From Flemingiibacterium sp045632605 (lineage in GTDB: Bacteria; Bacillota; Clostridia; Oscillospirales; CAG-272), in contig JAZQXA010000081.1 in the NCBI GenBank assembly GCA_045632605.1, forward strand, positions 1 through 26,213: a stretch of DNA of 26,213 nucleotides, read 5' to 3'. How positions within the stretch are numbered: position 1 is the first letter of the stretch; each line of letters opens with the position of its first letter. The translations under genes and the position numbers were made by a program. The notes under the pieces are model-generated. The model searched no databases and was not told the DNA's origin. It saw only the letters and a program-made list of their open reading frames with translations. Shown here in pieces: positions 1 to 9,145 of the stretch.

Positions 1-3000
1 AGCTCGTCATATGCCGCTCTAGCCGCAGTAAGGTCCGCATAGTTTGTTACAAGCTCTTTCTGCTCAGCAGTGAGTGCACCGTATGCTCCTTCAGCCGCTG
101 CAATTGCGTCACCGGAATCGAGTGTTACTTCGCCGATTGCTTCAATTGCATCGATTACTGCGTCAACTGCCGCCTGGTCTATATATGCTCCATTATAGGT
201 TATTTCAAGATTCTTAACACCGATTGCCGCGTCGTCTGCCGCAAATACGAGAGCAGACTTCGCAATGCTTTCGGTAAGAGTGAAGTTGAGAGTAACAGAA
301 GTCCAGCTTTCGGAGTTAATGATTACGCTCTCACCAAGTGATTCCCCGCCAACGGTTACGCCAAGAGCGGTTGTGTTACCGTCAGACAGAAGAGTTTCGT
401 AGTCGCTTGCAAATTCATACTTGTCAAAGTCAATGGCTTCGTCCATTATGAAATCGCCCGTGATGCTGTAAACGCCAGCTGTGAGAACTTCGTCGCTTGC
501 GAAGCTGAATGCACCATCCGGAACTGCGGTGTATTTATCCTCGGTCACAGCTTCAACAGAGAACTCCTTGAGAGTGTTCTTATCCTGCGAAATGCTCCAA
601 CCTGCACCGTTTTCGAGAAGAGCATCTGCGTTAACTGCAAGATTTTCGCTTGTGCCCTTCTTTATGATTACGAGATCCTTGATGTCGATCGGAGCAAAGC
701 TAACGCCCTGTCCGCTTCCCTTGAAGTTGATGGTGCCGGTAAATCCGGTAACGGCGTAAGGACCAAATTCAGTCCACTCTGCGGTAACGGGTATCCAGTT
801 TGAAACGCTTACATTATTGGAAGCTGTTCCTGCACGTACAACCGCAGGATAGAATTTAATGGTTTCGGATTCGATATAAGAATTGGTGCGTGCCTTGAAG
901 GAAATTACATAGGTTGCGCTTGCATCCCAGCTTACTGCTGTATTTGTGTAAGCGAAATGGTCTTCGTTGTGGTCACGACCGCTGATACGGATGTAGCTGT
1001 CCGCCTCGGGCATTACATACTCGAGATTTTCGCCGTTTACGCCAACAAGTTCTTCATTGATATACTCGTTACTGTTTGTGATAACGAGATTCTTGACGCC
1101 GAGTGCAACCTCATCGCCTGCCGAGAATACGATGTCGGACAGTGCGGTGTAACCGTCTGTTGCAAACTCAAAGGTTACTGTTGTCCAAGCCTCGGAGGTG
1201 ATGATAACGCTTGCTTCATCATTAACACTTACGCTGAGAGTGGTTGTATTGCCGTCGGAGAGAAGTGTTTCATAGTCGCTTGCAAATTCGTATTTACCGA
1301 AATCAACTGCTTCATCAACGATGAAATCACCGCTGATGTAATAAGTGCCTGCCGGAAGAACCTCATCGCTTGCAAAGCTGAACGAGGATGTTTCAACAGC
1401 CGCATACTTTTCAGCAGTCTGTTCTGCAACGAAAAGTGTCTTTAAGCTGTTCATATCCTGCGAAATGCTCCAGCCTGCACCTGCGGTGAGAAGACTTTCA
1501 GCGTTGAACGCAAGATTTTCGGTTGTGCCCTTCTTAACGATTGTGAGATCCTTGATGTCAAACGGTGCAAAGCTGAGGCCCTGTCCGCTTCCTCTGATAA
1601 CAAGAGTACCGCCAAAGCCGGTTACTTCATACGGACCAAATTCAGTCCATTCTGATTTAAGGAGCATCCAGTTTGTGATGCTTGTATTATTGGAAGCTGT
1701 TCCTGCACGGATAGCCGCAGGAGAGTAGCTTGTGGTTGCGGATGTAATATAATCGTTGGTGCGAGCCTTGAGTGAAATTACATAAGTTGCGCTTGCATCC
1801 CAATCAACAAGTGTATTGGTATACTTGATGTGGTCTTCGTTGTGGTCACGGCCGCTTACATGGATGTATGAATCGTCATCCTCGGAAATTACATATTCCG
1901 GATATTCGCCGTTTGCATCAACAAGGTCTGTGTTGTAGTATTCGGAAATATCGGAGATAACAACGTCCTTAACGCCGATTGCGCTGTCTGCCGCAAAGAT
2001 GATGTCGGACTTTGCAACAGTACCGTCGGAGGTAAGCTTGAAGGTTACTTTTGTGAAGTTTTCAGTGCCAACGGAAACACTTGCTTCGCCATCAACTGTT
2101 TCGAGTGAAACGCCGTTAACACTTACGCCGAGCATTGTTACGTTGCCATCGGAGAGAAGTGTTTCATAATCGCTTGCAAACTCATACTTATTGTAGTCAG
2201 TTGCTTCATCCATAATGAACTCACCGGTGATGTAATAAACGCCAGCCGGGATGATTTCATCGCTTGCAAAGGTGAACGAGCCGCCGGGAACAGTTGCATA
2301 TTCGGTGTCAGCCTCTTCTGCAACGGAAAGTGTCTTTAAGCTGTTCATATCCTGCGAAATGCTCCAGCCTGCACCTGCGGTGAGAAGACTTTCAGCGTTG
2401 AACGCAAGATTTTCGGTTGTGCCCTTCTTAACGATTGTGAGATCCTTGATGTTGATCGGTGCAAAGCCTACGCCCTGTCCGCTTCCTCTGAAAATAATGT
2501 TGCCGTTAAATCCGGTTACTTCATACGGACCGAATTCAGTCCACTCTGCGGTAACGGGAATCCAGTTTGTGATGTTAGCCGTTCCGTCATCAGTTGTACC
2601 TGCGCGGATAGCAGCTGGATAGCCTTTAACGGTTGAATCTTCGGACGCTATATATTCATCGGTGCGCGCCTTAAGAGTGATTACATATGTTGCGCTTGCG
2701 TCCCATTCAACAGTTGTGTTAGAATATTTGAAATGGTCTTTGTTGTGGTCACGACCGCTCACGCGAATGTAAGCATCGTCATCCTCAACGGTCTTTATAT
2801 AAACCACTTCGCCGTCTTCTGTAACAAACTCATCGGAAAGCTTGCCTGTAAGAACGGTGTTGATCTTATAGTCAAGTGCCGCAACGCCGTCAAGCTCAAA
2901 GGTGAACTCGGACATAGCGATAGGCTCGGTTACTGTAAACGAATATTCAATGTCTGTCCATGTGTCGGCATTGATTGTAAGCTCATCGATAACCTCGCCG

Positions 3001-3911
3001 CCGAAGTATGCAGTGAGTGCCGCATTGTTGTTATTCTCGGAAATCTGATACTGGTTCTTCATCACGAGCTTTGCATGGTCATACCATCCAAGGCGGAAGG
3101 AAGCGTTGAGAGTATACTTGCCGGGAGCAAGCATTTCTTCGGAGCCGGTGAGAACAACAGTTTCGCCAAGTCCGTCGAGAACAGCCTCAGTCTGAGCAAA
3201 ATCCTTGCCGCCGACTGTTACGGTTGTTTCGGTTGTAGGGATTACAACGCGGTTATAAACCTCGTCAGCCTTTGCGGTCTTCAGCACAAGGTTGTTTGCG
3301 TTCTTAGGCGACCATGTGCCGTCAACAGTGAAGGATTCGCCGATGGGGTTATTATCGTTATCAATGGGTGTGAATGTGATATCGGATACATCAAATGTCA
3401 CAATATCCTCTGCACCGTTGTAATGACACTGGAAATAAAAGTCCCCCGAAGTACCTGTGACAACAGGACACTCAAATTTCTGCCATTCAGATGTGATATT
3501 AAAGTGTCTTTCAAAGCGCATGTTGTTGATACCGGTGCAGTAGAATCTGAGTGTCTGAAGGCTTGTTGCATCAGCGTCAGCGGGAACAAGATCCTCGTTG
3601 ACTGCCTGGTTTATCTGGGGAAGCGAGCGAAGCCAGAAGGTTACATTGTATCTTGCGGCTCCGAGAGCAGATGCGGGAGCGGTGTATTTTGCACCGTCCT
3701 CACCGGTGAGGTTGTAAACACGGTAGAAATAGTCATCAGCTGCAGTATTGGCAGACTGATCGATTTCAACCGTTTCAAGAGTGGTGTCACCGCTTGTCGC
3801 GGTAAACGTTGCGGATGCATCTGTGTCGTCAGAAGCAAACGCGATTGTCGGTAAACTTGATGTAACAAGCAAAGCCGACAAAACTAATGATAAAATGCGC
3901 GGTTTTTTCAT
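1..3911 (-). CDS. Large secreted repeat protein with carbohydrate-binding-like modules (3' end outside window)
   Basis: The frame is open for about 1303 codons from ATG 3911 to the window edge. GGAGG lies 8 nt before the start. Residues 1-26 are a Sec signal peptide (MKK, hydrophobic core, AFA before SDD). A first beta-rich region covers roughly 27-370. Three copies of a ~291-301-residue unit follow. Each unit begins with a jelly-roll-like half (SGRDHNxDH, WDASATYV, WTEFGPYxVTGF, GSGQGxxFAPxxIKDL) and continues with a second half carrying SISQDxNxLK and FASDYETLLSDGN. The last ~60 visible residues are the small helical linker (VIDAIEAIGEVTL, LTAEQKELV) common in clostridial surface proteins. 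The halves resemble CBM4/9/22-type sandwiches, so a glycan-binding or glycoside hydrolase scaffold role is likely. No catalytic domain is visible; one may lie beyond the left edge. It is the last visible gene after the fucosidase. Confidence 0.85.
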   Translation of the reverse strand, partial: MKKPRILSLVLSALLVTSSLPTIAFASDDTDASATFTATSGDTTLETVEIDQSANTAADDYFYRVYNLTGEDGAKYTAPASALGAARYNVTFWLRSLPQINQAVNEDLVPADADATSLQTLRFYCTGINNMRFERHFNITSEWQKFECPVVTGTSGDFYFQCHYNGAEDIVTFDVSDITFTPIDNDNNPIGESFTVDGTWSPKNANNLVLKTAKADEVYNRVVIPTTETTVTVGGKDFAQTEAVLDGLGETVVLTGSEEMLAPGKYTLNASFRLGWYDHAKLVMKNQYQISENNNNAALTAYFGGEVIDELTINADTWTDIEYSFTVTEPIAMSEFTFELDGVAALDYKINTVLTGKLSDEFVTEDGEVVYIKTVEDDDAYIRVSGRDHNKDHFKYSNTTVEWDASATYVITLKARTDEYIASEDSTVKGYPAAIRAGTTDDGTANITNWIPVTAEWTEFGPYEVTGFNGNIIFRGSGQGVGFAPINIKDLTIVKKGTTENLAFNAESLLTAGAGWSISQDMNSLKTLSVAEEADTEYATVPGGSFTFASDEIIPAGVYYITGEFIMDEATDYNKYEFASDYETLLSDGNVTMLGVSVNGVSLETVDGEASVSVGTENFTKVTFKLTSDGTVAKSDIIFAADSAIGVKDVVISDISEYYNTDLVDANGEYPEYVISEDDDSYIHVSGRDHNEDHIKYTNTLVDWDASATYVISLKARTNDYITSATTSYSPAAIRAGTASNNTSITNWMLLKSEWTEFGPYEVTGFGGTLVIRGSGQGLSFAPFDIKDLTIVKKGTTENLAFNAESLLTAGAGWSISQDMNSLKTLFVAEQTAEKYAAVETSSFSFASDEVLPAGTYYISGDFIVDEAVDFGKYEFASDYETLLSDGNTTTLSVSVNDEASVIITSEAWTTVTFEFATDGYTALSDIVFSAGDEVALGVKNLVITNSNEYINEELVGVNGENLEYVMPEADSYIRISGRDHNEDHFAYTNTAVSWDASATYVISFKARTNSYIESETIKFYPAVVRAGTASNNVSVSNWIPVTAEWTEFGPYAVTGFTGTINFKGSGQGVSFAPIDIKDLVIIKKGTSENLAVNADALLENGAGWSISQDKNTLKEFSVEAVTEDKYTAVPDGAFSFASDEVLTAGVYSITGDFIMDEAIDFDKYEFASDYETLLSDGNTTALGVTVGGESLGESVIINSESWTSVTLNFTLTESIAKSALVFAADDAAIGVKNLEITYNGAYIDQAAVDAVIDAIEAIGEVTLDSGDAIAAAEGAYGALTAEQKELVTNYADLTAARAAYDE
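1433..1558. repeat. 126-bp direct repeat, copy 1 (identical to 2327-2452)
   Basis: Base-by-base comparison shows this stretch is identical to 2327-2452, whereas flanking parts of the same repeat units have diverged, including at third positions. This suggests recent duplication or gene conversion. Confidence 0.9.
2327..2452. repeat. 126-bp direct repeat, copy 2 (identical to 1433-1558)
   Basis: Partner of 1433-1558 at an offset of exactly 894 bp (298 codons). The third repeat unit carries a clearly diverged version around 555-680. Confidence 0.9.
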
Positions 3912-3989
3912 GGTTTTTTCCTCCAAAAAATATTTATTTTAGCTTCTCGCTAATAATAACAATTTTATAAAACTATGATCTTGCGCTGC

Positions 3990-5324
3990 TTATTTAAGAA
4001 AAATTTCGATAACGGGAACAAGTGTATTGGGCTTTATGTCGGGAAGCTTGAAAGTAACTGCGGTATCATCCTTACATCCGCCAAGCATGTGGCCCTGTGC
4101 GGCAATGCTGCCCTCAGTGTAGAGAATCTCGCTTCCGTCATGTAAGAACTGTGCATAGTCGATCTTTCCGGCAAGTCCGCTGACAAGAATTGTCTTATAC
4201 GGATATGCGAACAGATGCAGATACAGACGCTTGCCGTCCTCGCTCTGTGTGAAGCGGCAGTCAAGCGGCAGTCCCTTAAGGAATTCCGGTTCTGCCATTG
4301 TACAGCCGTAAATTGAACGGCTATTATACTTCATCCAGTCAGCGTAAACCTTAAGTGCTTCTTCGGCACGGTAATCTATATATCCGCGCGATGTCGGTCC
4401 GACGTTCATAAGCAGATTTCCGCCGATTGAAACCATATTAACGAGCATACGGATGAGCATTTCCGGTGATTTCCAGGTCTGTTCATCACGGAAATATCCC
4501 CACGAGCCGGAGAAGGTATGACATCCCTCCCATGTAACAAGCTCGCCCGTTTCCTCATGACGCAGCCACTCGAGCGGCTGATACTGCTCGGGAGTCCAGA
4601 GATCCTGCTCGATATGAGTACGGTTATTGATAATAATTCCCGGCTGGAGCTTGCGGATAAGTGCAATAAGCTCCTCTGCTTCCCACTCGTCCTTACTCTT
4701 GTTGACCATAGTCATCCAGGGTCTGTCCTCCGGAATGGTACGGCCTGTATATGAAAAGTCAAACCAGATAATATCAATATCACCGTAATTTGTGAGAAGC
4801 TCGGTAACCTGGTCGCGCATATACTTCGTATATTTTTTCATATCGCGTCCGCGGTTTATTTCTTCGCCGTTCTCATCGTGACGTCGAGGATGGAAATAAT
4901 CAAGCGGAAACTCCGGATGATGCCAGTCAATGAGAGAATAGTAAAAACCGATGCGTATTCCCTCTGCACGGAAAGCATCCACATATTCGCGAAGAAGATC
5001 ACGTCCGGCGGGGGTATTTGTGCACTTGTAATCTGTATATTTCGAATCAAACATACAGAAGCCCTCATGATGCTTCGCAGTGAACACGGCATATTTCATG
5101 CCAGCAGCCTTTGCCTTCTTTGCAAGGTCCTTTGCATCATACATATCGGGGTTAAAATACTTAAAATACTTATCGTATTTTTCCTCCGGTATAAGCTCGA
5201 AGTTTTTTATCCACTCATGGCGTGCAGGCATTGAGTAAAGTCCCCAGTGGATAAACATACCGAAGCGGTCATGACGAAACCATTCCGTGTTGCCCGGTGT
5301 TTTTCGTGTTACATAGCTTGACAT
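3990..5324 (-). CDS. Alpha-L-fucosidase, GH29
   Basis: A 444-residue protein that would hydrolyse terminal alpha-L-fucose from glycans with retention of configuration. GH29 signatures are clear: RFGMFIHWGLYSMPARHEW (20-38), the histidine pair in AVFTAKHHEGFCMFDS (79-94), and DIDIIWFDF (182-190), whose Asp189 fits the catalytic nucleophile. The start at 5324 is preferred over the ATG at 5348 because AGGAG lies 9 nt upstream of it, between the two ATGs. No signal peptide is seen, so the enzyme probably acts in the cytoplasm on imported oligosaccharides. It is shorter than fucosidases with added C-terminal CBMs and consists of the barrel plus a small beta domain. It lies 147 bp downstream of the lipoprotein gene and 78 bp upstream of the secreted repeat protein on the same strand. 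Confidence 0.93.
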   Translation of the reverse strand: MSSYVTRKTPGNTEWFRHDRFGMFIHWGLYSMPARHEWIKNFELIPEEKYDKYFKYFNPDMYDAKDLAKKAKAAGMKYAVFTAKHHEGFCMFDSKYTDYKCTNTPAGRDLLREYVDAFRAEGIRIGFYYSLIDWHHPEFPLDYFHPRRHDENGEEINRGRDMKKYTKYMRDQVTELLTNYGDIDIIWFDFSYTGRTIPEDRPWMTMVNKSKDEWEAEELIALIRKLQPGIIINNRTHIEQDLWTPEQYQPLEWLRHEETGELVTWEGCHTFSGSWGYFRDEQTWKSPEMLIRMLVNMVSIGGNLLMNVGPTSRGYIDYRAEEALKVYADWMKYNSRSIYGCTMAEPEFLKGLPLDCRFTQSEDGKRLYLHLFAYPYKTILVSGLAGKIDYAQFLHDGSEILYTEGSIAAQGHMLGGCKDDTAVTFKLPDIKPNTLVPVIEIFLK

Positions 5325-5471
5325 ATAAATTTTCTCCTTTGTAATCATATCGCCGCTCTGACGCAGCTTTTCACATACCGTTTTTTAAGAGAATTTATTT
5401 TAGCTGTACCCGCATTCAAAAGCAAGCGGCAGCTAACCGTTCAATTTTTTAGTATAAAAATAAATTCCTTA

Positions 5472-6905
5472 TTATCCGTCTATTTTAGCGAACGCATCAT
5501 TGAAAGCCTCAATCTCTGCTTGTGCACCGGGAGAATACGATGCAAGATGAGAAGCCATGGAGAACGAAGGTTTAGATGCAATATGCTTACCACCGGTATA
5601 AAAGAGCTGGTGCATATTTCCGTCGTATCCAAAGTAGTTCATGCCTGCATCAAACACAGCATTATCGAAAATAAGGGAAAGCATTTCCTTTGATTCATTA
5701 TCACGCGAGAGCTTTTCGCCAAGCATGATATCAAAGTATGCAGGGATAACCGCATCGTCGCTGTAGTATGCAAGAAGCTCGATAACCTCGCCTATCATAT
5801 CCGTATTCTTAGCATTCTTGGGCACGCACATAAGGCCTGACCAGTTAAGCGCATAGTAAGAATCCTGATTCTCATCGAGCTTGGGATAAGGAAGGATTCC
5901 GTATTCAACCTCGGTATCGCGCAAAACATTAAGAGCATTTATTGAAACAATTCCGAACAGCGATTTGCCCTTGTCTATCGAGAGGTCATTATCATAGTTT
6001 TGGTCTACGCTATTATAGAGGTAAGTATCCGGACCATTGAAAAGAGCGTTGAGCTTTTCGCCCATTGTATATACACGCTCATCCTTGCCGAATGCAAGCT
6101 CAAATTCACCATTATCGTTCTTCTGGGTGAGCAGGAGGCCGGACGAATAGAGGAAATCGCAGAGATACCAGTTATCAGGCATTCCAAAGCCGTATGTATC
6201 GTCCATATTCCATCTGCCGTCACCGTTATCTAAGGTTGCAGCATTCATCATTTCCATCATTTTGTCGATTGTCCACTCACCGTTTCTGACGAGCTCATAT
6301 GGATCTTCAAGATTTAATTCTTCAACCAAACCCTTGTTAAAAAGAATCGCATTGGGGTCCGGAATCAGGAAATCACTTACAGCAAAATACTGATGCCCGG
6401 CTAATGAGAGATTTTCGTTCGCACTGTGATTATAATAATCTGCATCAAAATTAATGGTGCTGATAGTATTCATATCATAAAGCAGCCCCTCACTTATTGC
6501 TGCAGCATTACCGTTCATACAGTGTGTCAGCGCAAGCTGATAGAGATTATCACCGCTCATATTATCTTCACGAAGTTTGGGGAGAACATCGTATATAGTT
6601 GCAACCCATGAGGGAGTTATAGTGACACCGAGATGCTCCTCAACAGTCACCTCACGCTCATAAAGCGCCTTGCTCATTGCGTCTGTACCGGGGTCATCGG
6701 CAAAGAAATAGTTGTTATAAAGTCCCCATTCGGGAGCAAGTATCGCAAAGTCTTCGCCATAATCCTTCTTTTCGATACCTGCCGGAAGCTCCTGTTTTTC
6801 GGAGTCATCCGTCTTATTCGGATTTTTGCCGTCACCGTCACCGCCGCACGCCGCAAGGGACGCGAGCATAGAAGCAAGCAAAATTGCAGAAATAATTTTT
6901 TTCAT
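5472..6905 (-). CDS. Extracellular solute-binding lipoprotein (carbohydrate ABC transporter type)
   Basis: A 477-residue protein with a lipoprotein signal peptide: MKK, hydrophobic stretch, lipobox LAAC with lipidated Cys20, then a Gly/Asp-rich linker. The mature part resembles family-1 extracellular sugar-binding proteins, with an N-terminal lobe following YGEDFAILAPEW and a conserved-looking EREVTVEEHLGV segment. It should sit on the outer face of the membrane and pass a sugar to an ABC permease. AAGGAG precedes ATG 6905. A 6-bp perfect hairpin lies just upstream in the intercistronic gap. No permease or ATPase gene is in the window, so its transporter must be encoded elsewhere or the protein has another binding role. 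Glycosidases on both sides suggest a fucosylated or galactosylated ligand, which is inference. Confidence 0.85.
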   Translation of the reverse strand: MKKIISAILLASMLASLAACGGDGDGKNPNKTDDSEKQELPAGIEKKDYGEDFAILAPEWGLYNNYFFADDPGTDAMSKALYEREVTVEEHLGVTITPSWVATIYDVLPKLREDNMSGDNLYQLALTHCMNGNAAAISEGLLYDMNTISTINFDADYYNHSANENLSLAGHQYFAVSDFLIPDPNAILFNKGLVEELNLEDPYELVRNGEWTIDKMMEMMNAATLDNGDGRWNMDDTYGFGMPDNWYLCDFLYSSGLLLTQKNDNGEFELAFGKDERVYTMGEKLNALFNGPDTYLYNSVDQNYDNDLSIDKGKSLFGIVSINALNVLRDTEVEYGILPYPKLDENQDSYYALNWSGLMCVPKNAKNTDMIGEVIELLAYYSDDAVIPAYFDIMLGEKLSRDNESKEMLSLIFDNAVFDAGMNYFGYDGNMHQLFYTGGKHIASKPSFSMASHLASYSPGAQAEIEAFNDAFAKIDG

Positions 6906-6931
6906 AATAAATTTCTCCTTATTATAGTTTT

Positions 6932-6947
6932 GGAGAGAACCCTCTCC
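6932..6947 (-). other. Perfect intercistronic hairpin before the lipoprotein gene
   Basis: GGAGAG and CTCTCC pair around a 4-nt loop, flanked by complementary TTTT and AAAA. No U-run follows on the minus strand, so it is more likely an mRNA-stabilising or processing hairpin than a terminator. Such structures often favour binding-protein expression over upstream genes. Confidence 0.5.
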
Positions 6948-6980
6948 TAAAATTTATATATTAAACCAACCGTATGGAAT

Positions 6981-8261
6981 CTATTTTCCCTGAGCCTTCA
7001 CCCATTTGTGAATTTCGTCTGCAAAGATTTCAGATACACTCTCTCCGAATAAATCGGGAAGCAGTGAAACGCAAGGATATCCGCCGTCAAGAGTTAACAG
7101 CATTTTTGAATGCTCAAGGAAATCTGCTTCCTTCGGAACAGGTGTGTTTGTTCCAAGATGGTCAAGATTAAGAATCTTATCGGGGGACGAATATCTGCAT
7201 ACCTTATGATGCTCCTGCGTTACCGCACGCCATTTTCCTTCTTCATCAAACTTAACATCGTTAATACGTAATGTATCACAGTGTCTTGTCGCAAATATAT
7301 CGGGGATATGCGCTTCAACCTCGACAGTTTCATCTGTTTCCTTAATCACCTTATAAATCATTTCGAGAAGCTTTATCATATCAGATTTGCTTCCGTAAGA
7401 CATATCAAGCTTGAACTTCATGAATCCCATCGAAATATAGTACGAGAATATTTCTCTGTAATATTTTTCAAGGCAAGCATCGGGACGAAGGAATATCAGC
7501 TCCTTGAACATTTCCGATTCGGCATCCTGCTCAAACGGACCACCCAAAAGCTCCGGATGTTCTTTTCCAATTTCGCTTTGAGGTTTTACGGTAAAGGGAG
7601 CGAACCACAGTCCGGGATAAAATCCCCTTGCCTTCATATCCTTAACAAGCTGTTCCATATGGGGGAACTTATCCCGGTCAATCTCCCAGTTTCCCCAAAT
7701 TCTGTTACCGTCTGCGTCATATGCTTTGTCCCAGCCGTAGTCAATTGTTAGTTTTCCTTTGGGAAGCCCAAGACGTTCAATACGGTCCATGTATTCATAC
7801 ACAAATTTTTCGTTCAGGGCATTCTGCGGTGCTATCCCCTCAAGAGCCGCCGTCTTTGACTGGTCGACCCATGTGCAGTATTCAAGTCCGCTCCAAAATT
7901 CTTCGGTTTTTCGCGAAGGATATTCTTTCATTATTTCAGCGTTGTAATTCTGCCATTCCTCATACGGATTGCAATTTTCGCTGTAATAGAAAGACTGTCC
8001 GGCAGGACAAATTACCGTGAGATTTCTCCAGCCGTCATAAATAAATCTTCCGCCGTTTAAGCTCATGAAGCCGAAGAAGCTGTTTCCTGCAAGAATGACA
8101 GGCGAGCCGGATGTACTCGATGAGCGTATGGTTGACGGCTCATAGTCAAATTTATTGTAAGTATAATAAGCATTAGATGCCCAGCTGTTATAAAACGGGA
8201 GATACAGCGGCGGTATCACCGAAAAAGTAAACACTGTTTCCTTGTCGCATTTGATAATCAT
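6981..8261 (-). CDS. Clan GH-D-like glycoside hydrolase (alpha-galactosidase/GH36-GH31-like)
   Basis: A 426-residue protein with a short N-terminal beta region and a TIM barrel. Barrel motifs include FWSGLEYCTWVDQ (122-134), KLTIDYGWDKAYD (170-182), the DMKARGFYPGLWFAPF strand (208-223) and FMKFKLDMSYGS (280-291). Asp286 of KLDMS matches the nucleophile position of the GH36 KWDMN motif, and Asp335 in RINDVKF fits the acid/base position. An alpha-galactosidase or related alpha-glycosidase is the best guess; the substrate cannot be read from sequence. It is shorter than typical GH36 proteins (over 650 residues) and lacks their large N-terminal sandwich. No signal peptide is present. AAGGGGG precedes ATG 8261, and only 16 bp separate it from the upstream hydrolase gene, so the two are co-transcribed. 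Confidence 0.65.
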   Translation of the reverse strand: MIIKCDKETVFTFSVIPPLYLPFYNSWASNAYYTYNKFDYEPSTIRSSSTSGSPVILAGNSFFGFMSLNGGRFIYDGWRNLTVICPAGQSFYYSENCNPYEEWQNYNAEIMKEYPSRKTEEFWSGLEYCTWVDQSKTAALEGIAPQNALNEKFVYEYMDRIERLGLPKGKLTIDYGWDKAYDADGNRIWGNWEIDRDKFPHMEQLVKDMKARGFYPGLWFAPFTVKPQSEIGKEHPELLGGPFEQDAESEMFKELIFLRPDACLEKYYREIFSYYISMGFMKFKLDMSYGSKSDMIKLLEMIYKVIKETDETVEVEAHIPDIFATRHCDTLRINDVKFDEEGKWRAVTQEHHKVCRYSSPDKILNLDHLGTNTPVPKEADFLEHSKMLLTLDGGYPCVSLLPDLFGESVSEIFADEIHKWVKAQGK

Positions 8262-8277
8262 ACTTTTTCCCCCTTAA

Positions 8278-9129
8278 CTAAAAAAACAAATAATCTCCGT
8301 CCTTATGTGCATAGCTTTGCTCTGCCCCAAGCTCCTCCATCCACTTGCGTGTTTCAAGGGTGGAAAACGGACCTTTGCCGGCAGTTTCCGGGTCGGTACG
8401 CTTGTATCTGTTGTTTTCCCAAAGCCACTGCGGCGTGGTGTAAAGACAAATTTTCGGCATTATCAGCTCATAAAATTCCCGGCTTATTCCGTTCTGACCG
8501 TGATGCGGCATCTGCAAAATATCGCAGCGGAGCTTTGAGCTGTCACAGTGCTTTAAAAATTCCGCTTCGGCTGTAACATCAAAGTCCCCCATGAAGAGAA
8601 CATCCCTTTTCGGAAAATGAACGAGAAAAATTATGCTGGTTCCGTTGATGTTTTTGTGTTCACTATAATCACTCGGAACACTTATAAATTCAAGGGTTAT
8701 GCCGTCAAGCTCGATAATCTGCCCCTTTTTCGGAGTGAGAACCTCAAAGCCTTTATTTTTAACACAGTCGAGAAATCTTGAGTTTATCTCGCTGTCCTCT
8801 TGCGTCATAAGCCATTCGGTATCGGGGAAATTATAGCAAAACTTCTTTATCTCTATATCAAAGCCGGCTTTTTCCATCATGCGTGCAGGCGCACCCAGAT
8901 GATCGGAGTGAGCATGGGTTATAATCCATAGGTCAACCTTTTTGTTACGCTTTGCCAATTCCTCATATAAATTATCGCTGTCCTCGTCGCAGTCATTACC
9001 ACCGTCGATTACTATTACGCCGCCGTTTGGCGTGTCGATTATGTATGCCATACTCTGCGTGAGAGTACGGTTGGCAATCTGAAATAAGCTTCCGCCACCC
9101 AGACCTAAATCCACTTTGTTAAGTATCAT
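8278..9129 (-). CDS. Metallo-beta-lactamase-fold hydrolase (ComEC C-terminal-like)
   Basis: A 283-residue soluble protein of the MBL superfamily. It carries the HAHSDH zinc motif (72-77), a preceding VIVIDGGND strand-turn (38-46), MGDFD (180-184) with the bridging aspartate, and the MPHHGQNG loop (207-214) typical of the ComEC/Rec2 C-terminal hydrolase group. It should bind two metal ions and hydrolyse a phosphodiester or ester; the substrate is unknown. No membrane segments or signal peptide are present. AAGGAG overlaps the end of the upstream PHP gene, and the gap is 16 bp. A stand-alone MBL enzyme in a sugar operon is unusual, and its role here is not predictable from sequence. Confidence 0.85.
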   Translation of the reverse strand: MILNKVDLGLGGGSLFQIANRTLTQSMAYIIDTPNGGVIVIDGGNDCDEDSDNLYEELAKRNKKVDLWIITHAHSDHLGAPARMMEKAGFDIEIKKFCYNFPDTEWLMTQEDSEINSRFLDCVKNKGFEVLTPKKGQIIELDGITLEFISVPSDYSEHKNINGTSIIFLVHFPKRDVLFMGDFDVTAEAEFLKHCDSSKLRCDILQMPHHGQNGISREFYELIMPKICLYTTPQWLWENNRYKRTDPETAGKGPFSTLETRKWMEELGAEQSYAHKDGDYLFF

Positions 9130-9145
9130 GTGATATCTCCTTATC

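Larger units (their letters stand above)
205..2795 (-). repeat. Triplicated ~0.87-0.90 kb coding repeat inside the secreted protein
   Basis: Three tandem in-frame units are marked by GTGGTCACG at 969, 1842 and 2745 (spacings 873 and 903 bp) and by AGATCCTT at 673, 1546 and 2440 (873 and 894 bp). All spacings are multiples of three. Approximate units are 205-1019, 1020-1892 and 1893-2795. Confidence 0.85.

Noticed and set aside
2733..3854. A 373-codon plus-strand open frame opposite the secreted repeat protein
   Set aside because: It is the antisense shadow of the signal-peptide-bearing minus-strand gene; it has no RBS and no recognisable motif, and similar frames recur in each repeat unit.
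3932..5405. Shared 13-mer AGCTAAAATAAAT (minus strand) at 3932-3944 and 5393-5405 upstream of the secreted protein and the fucosidase
   Set aside because: The distances to the start codons differ (20 and 68 nt), no good -35 accompanies either copy, and the sequence is AT-rich enough to recur by chance.
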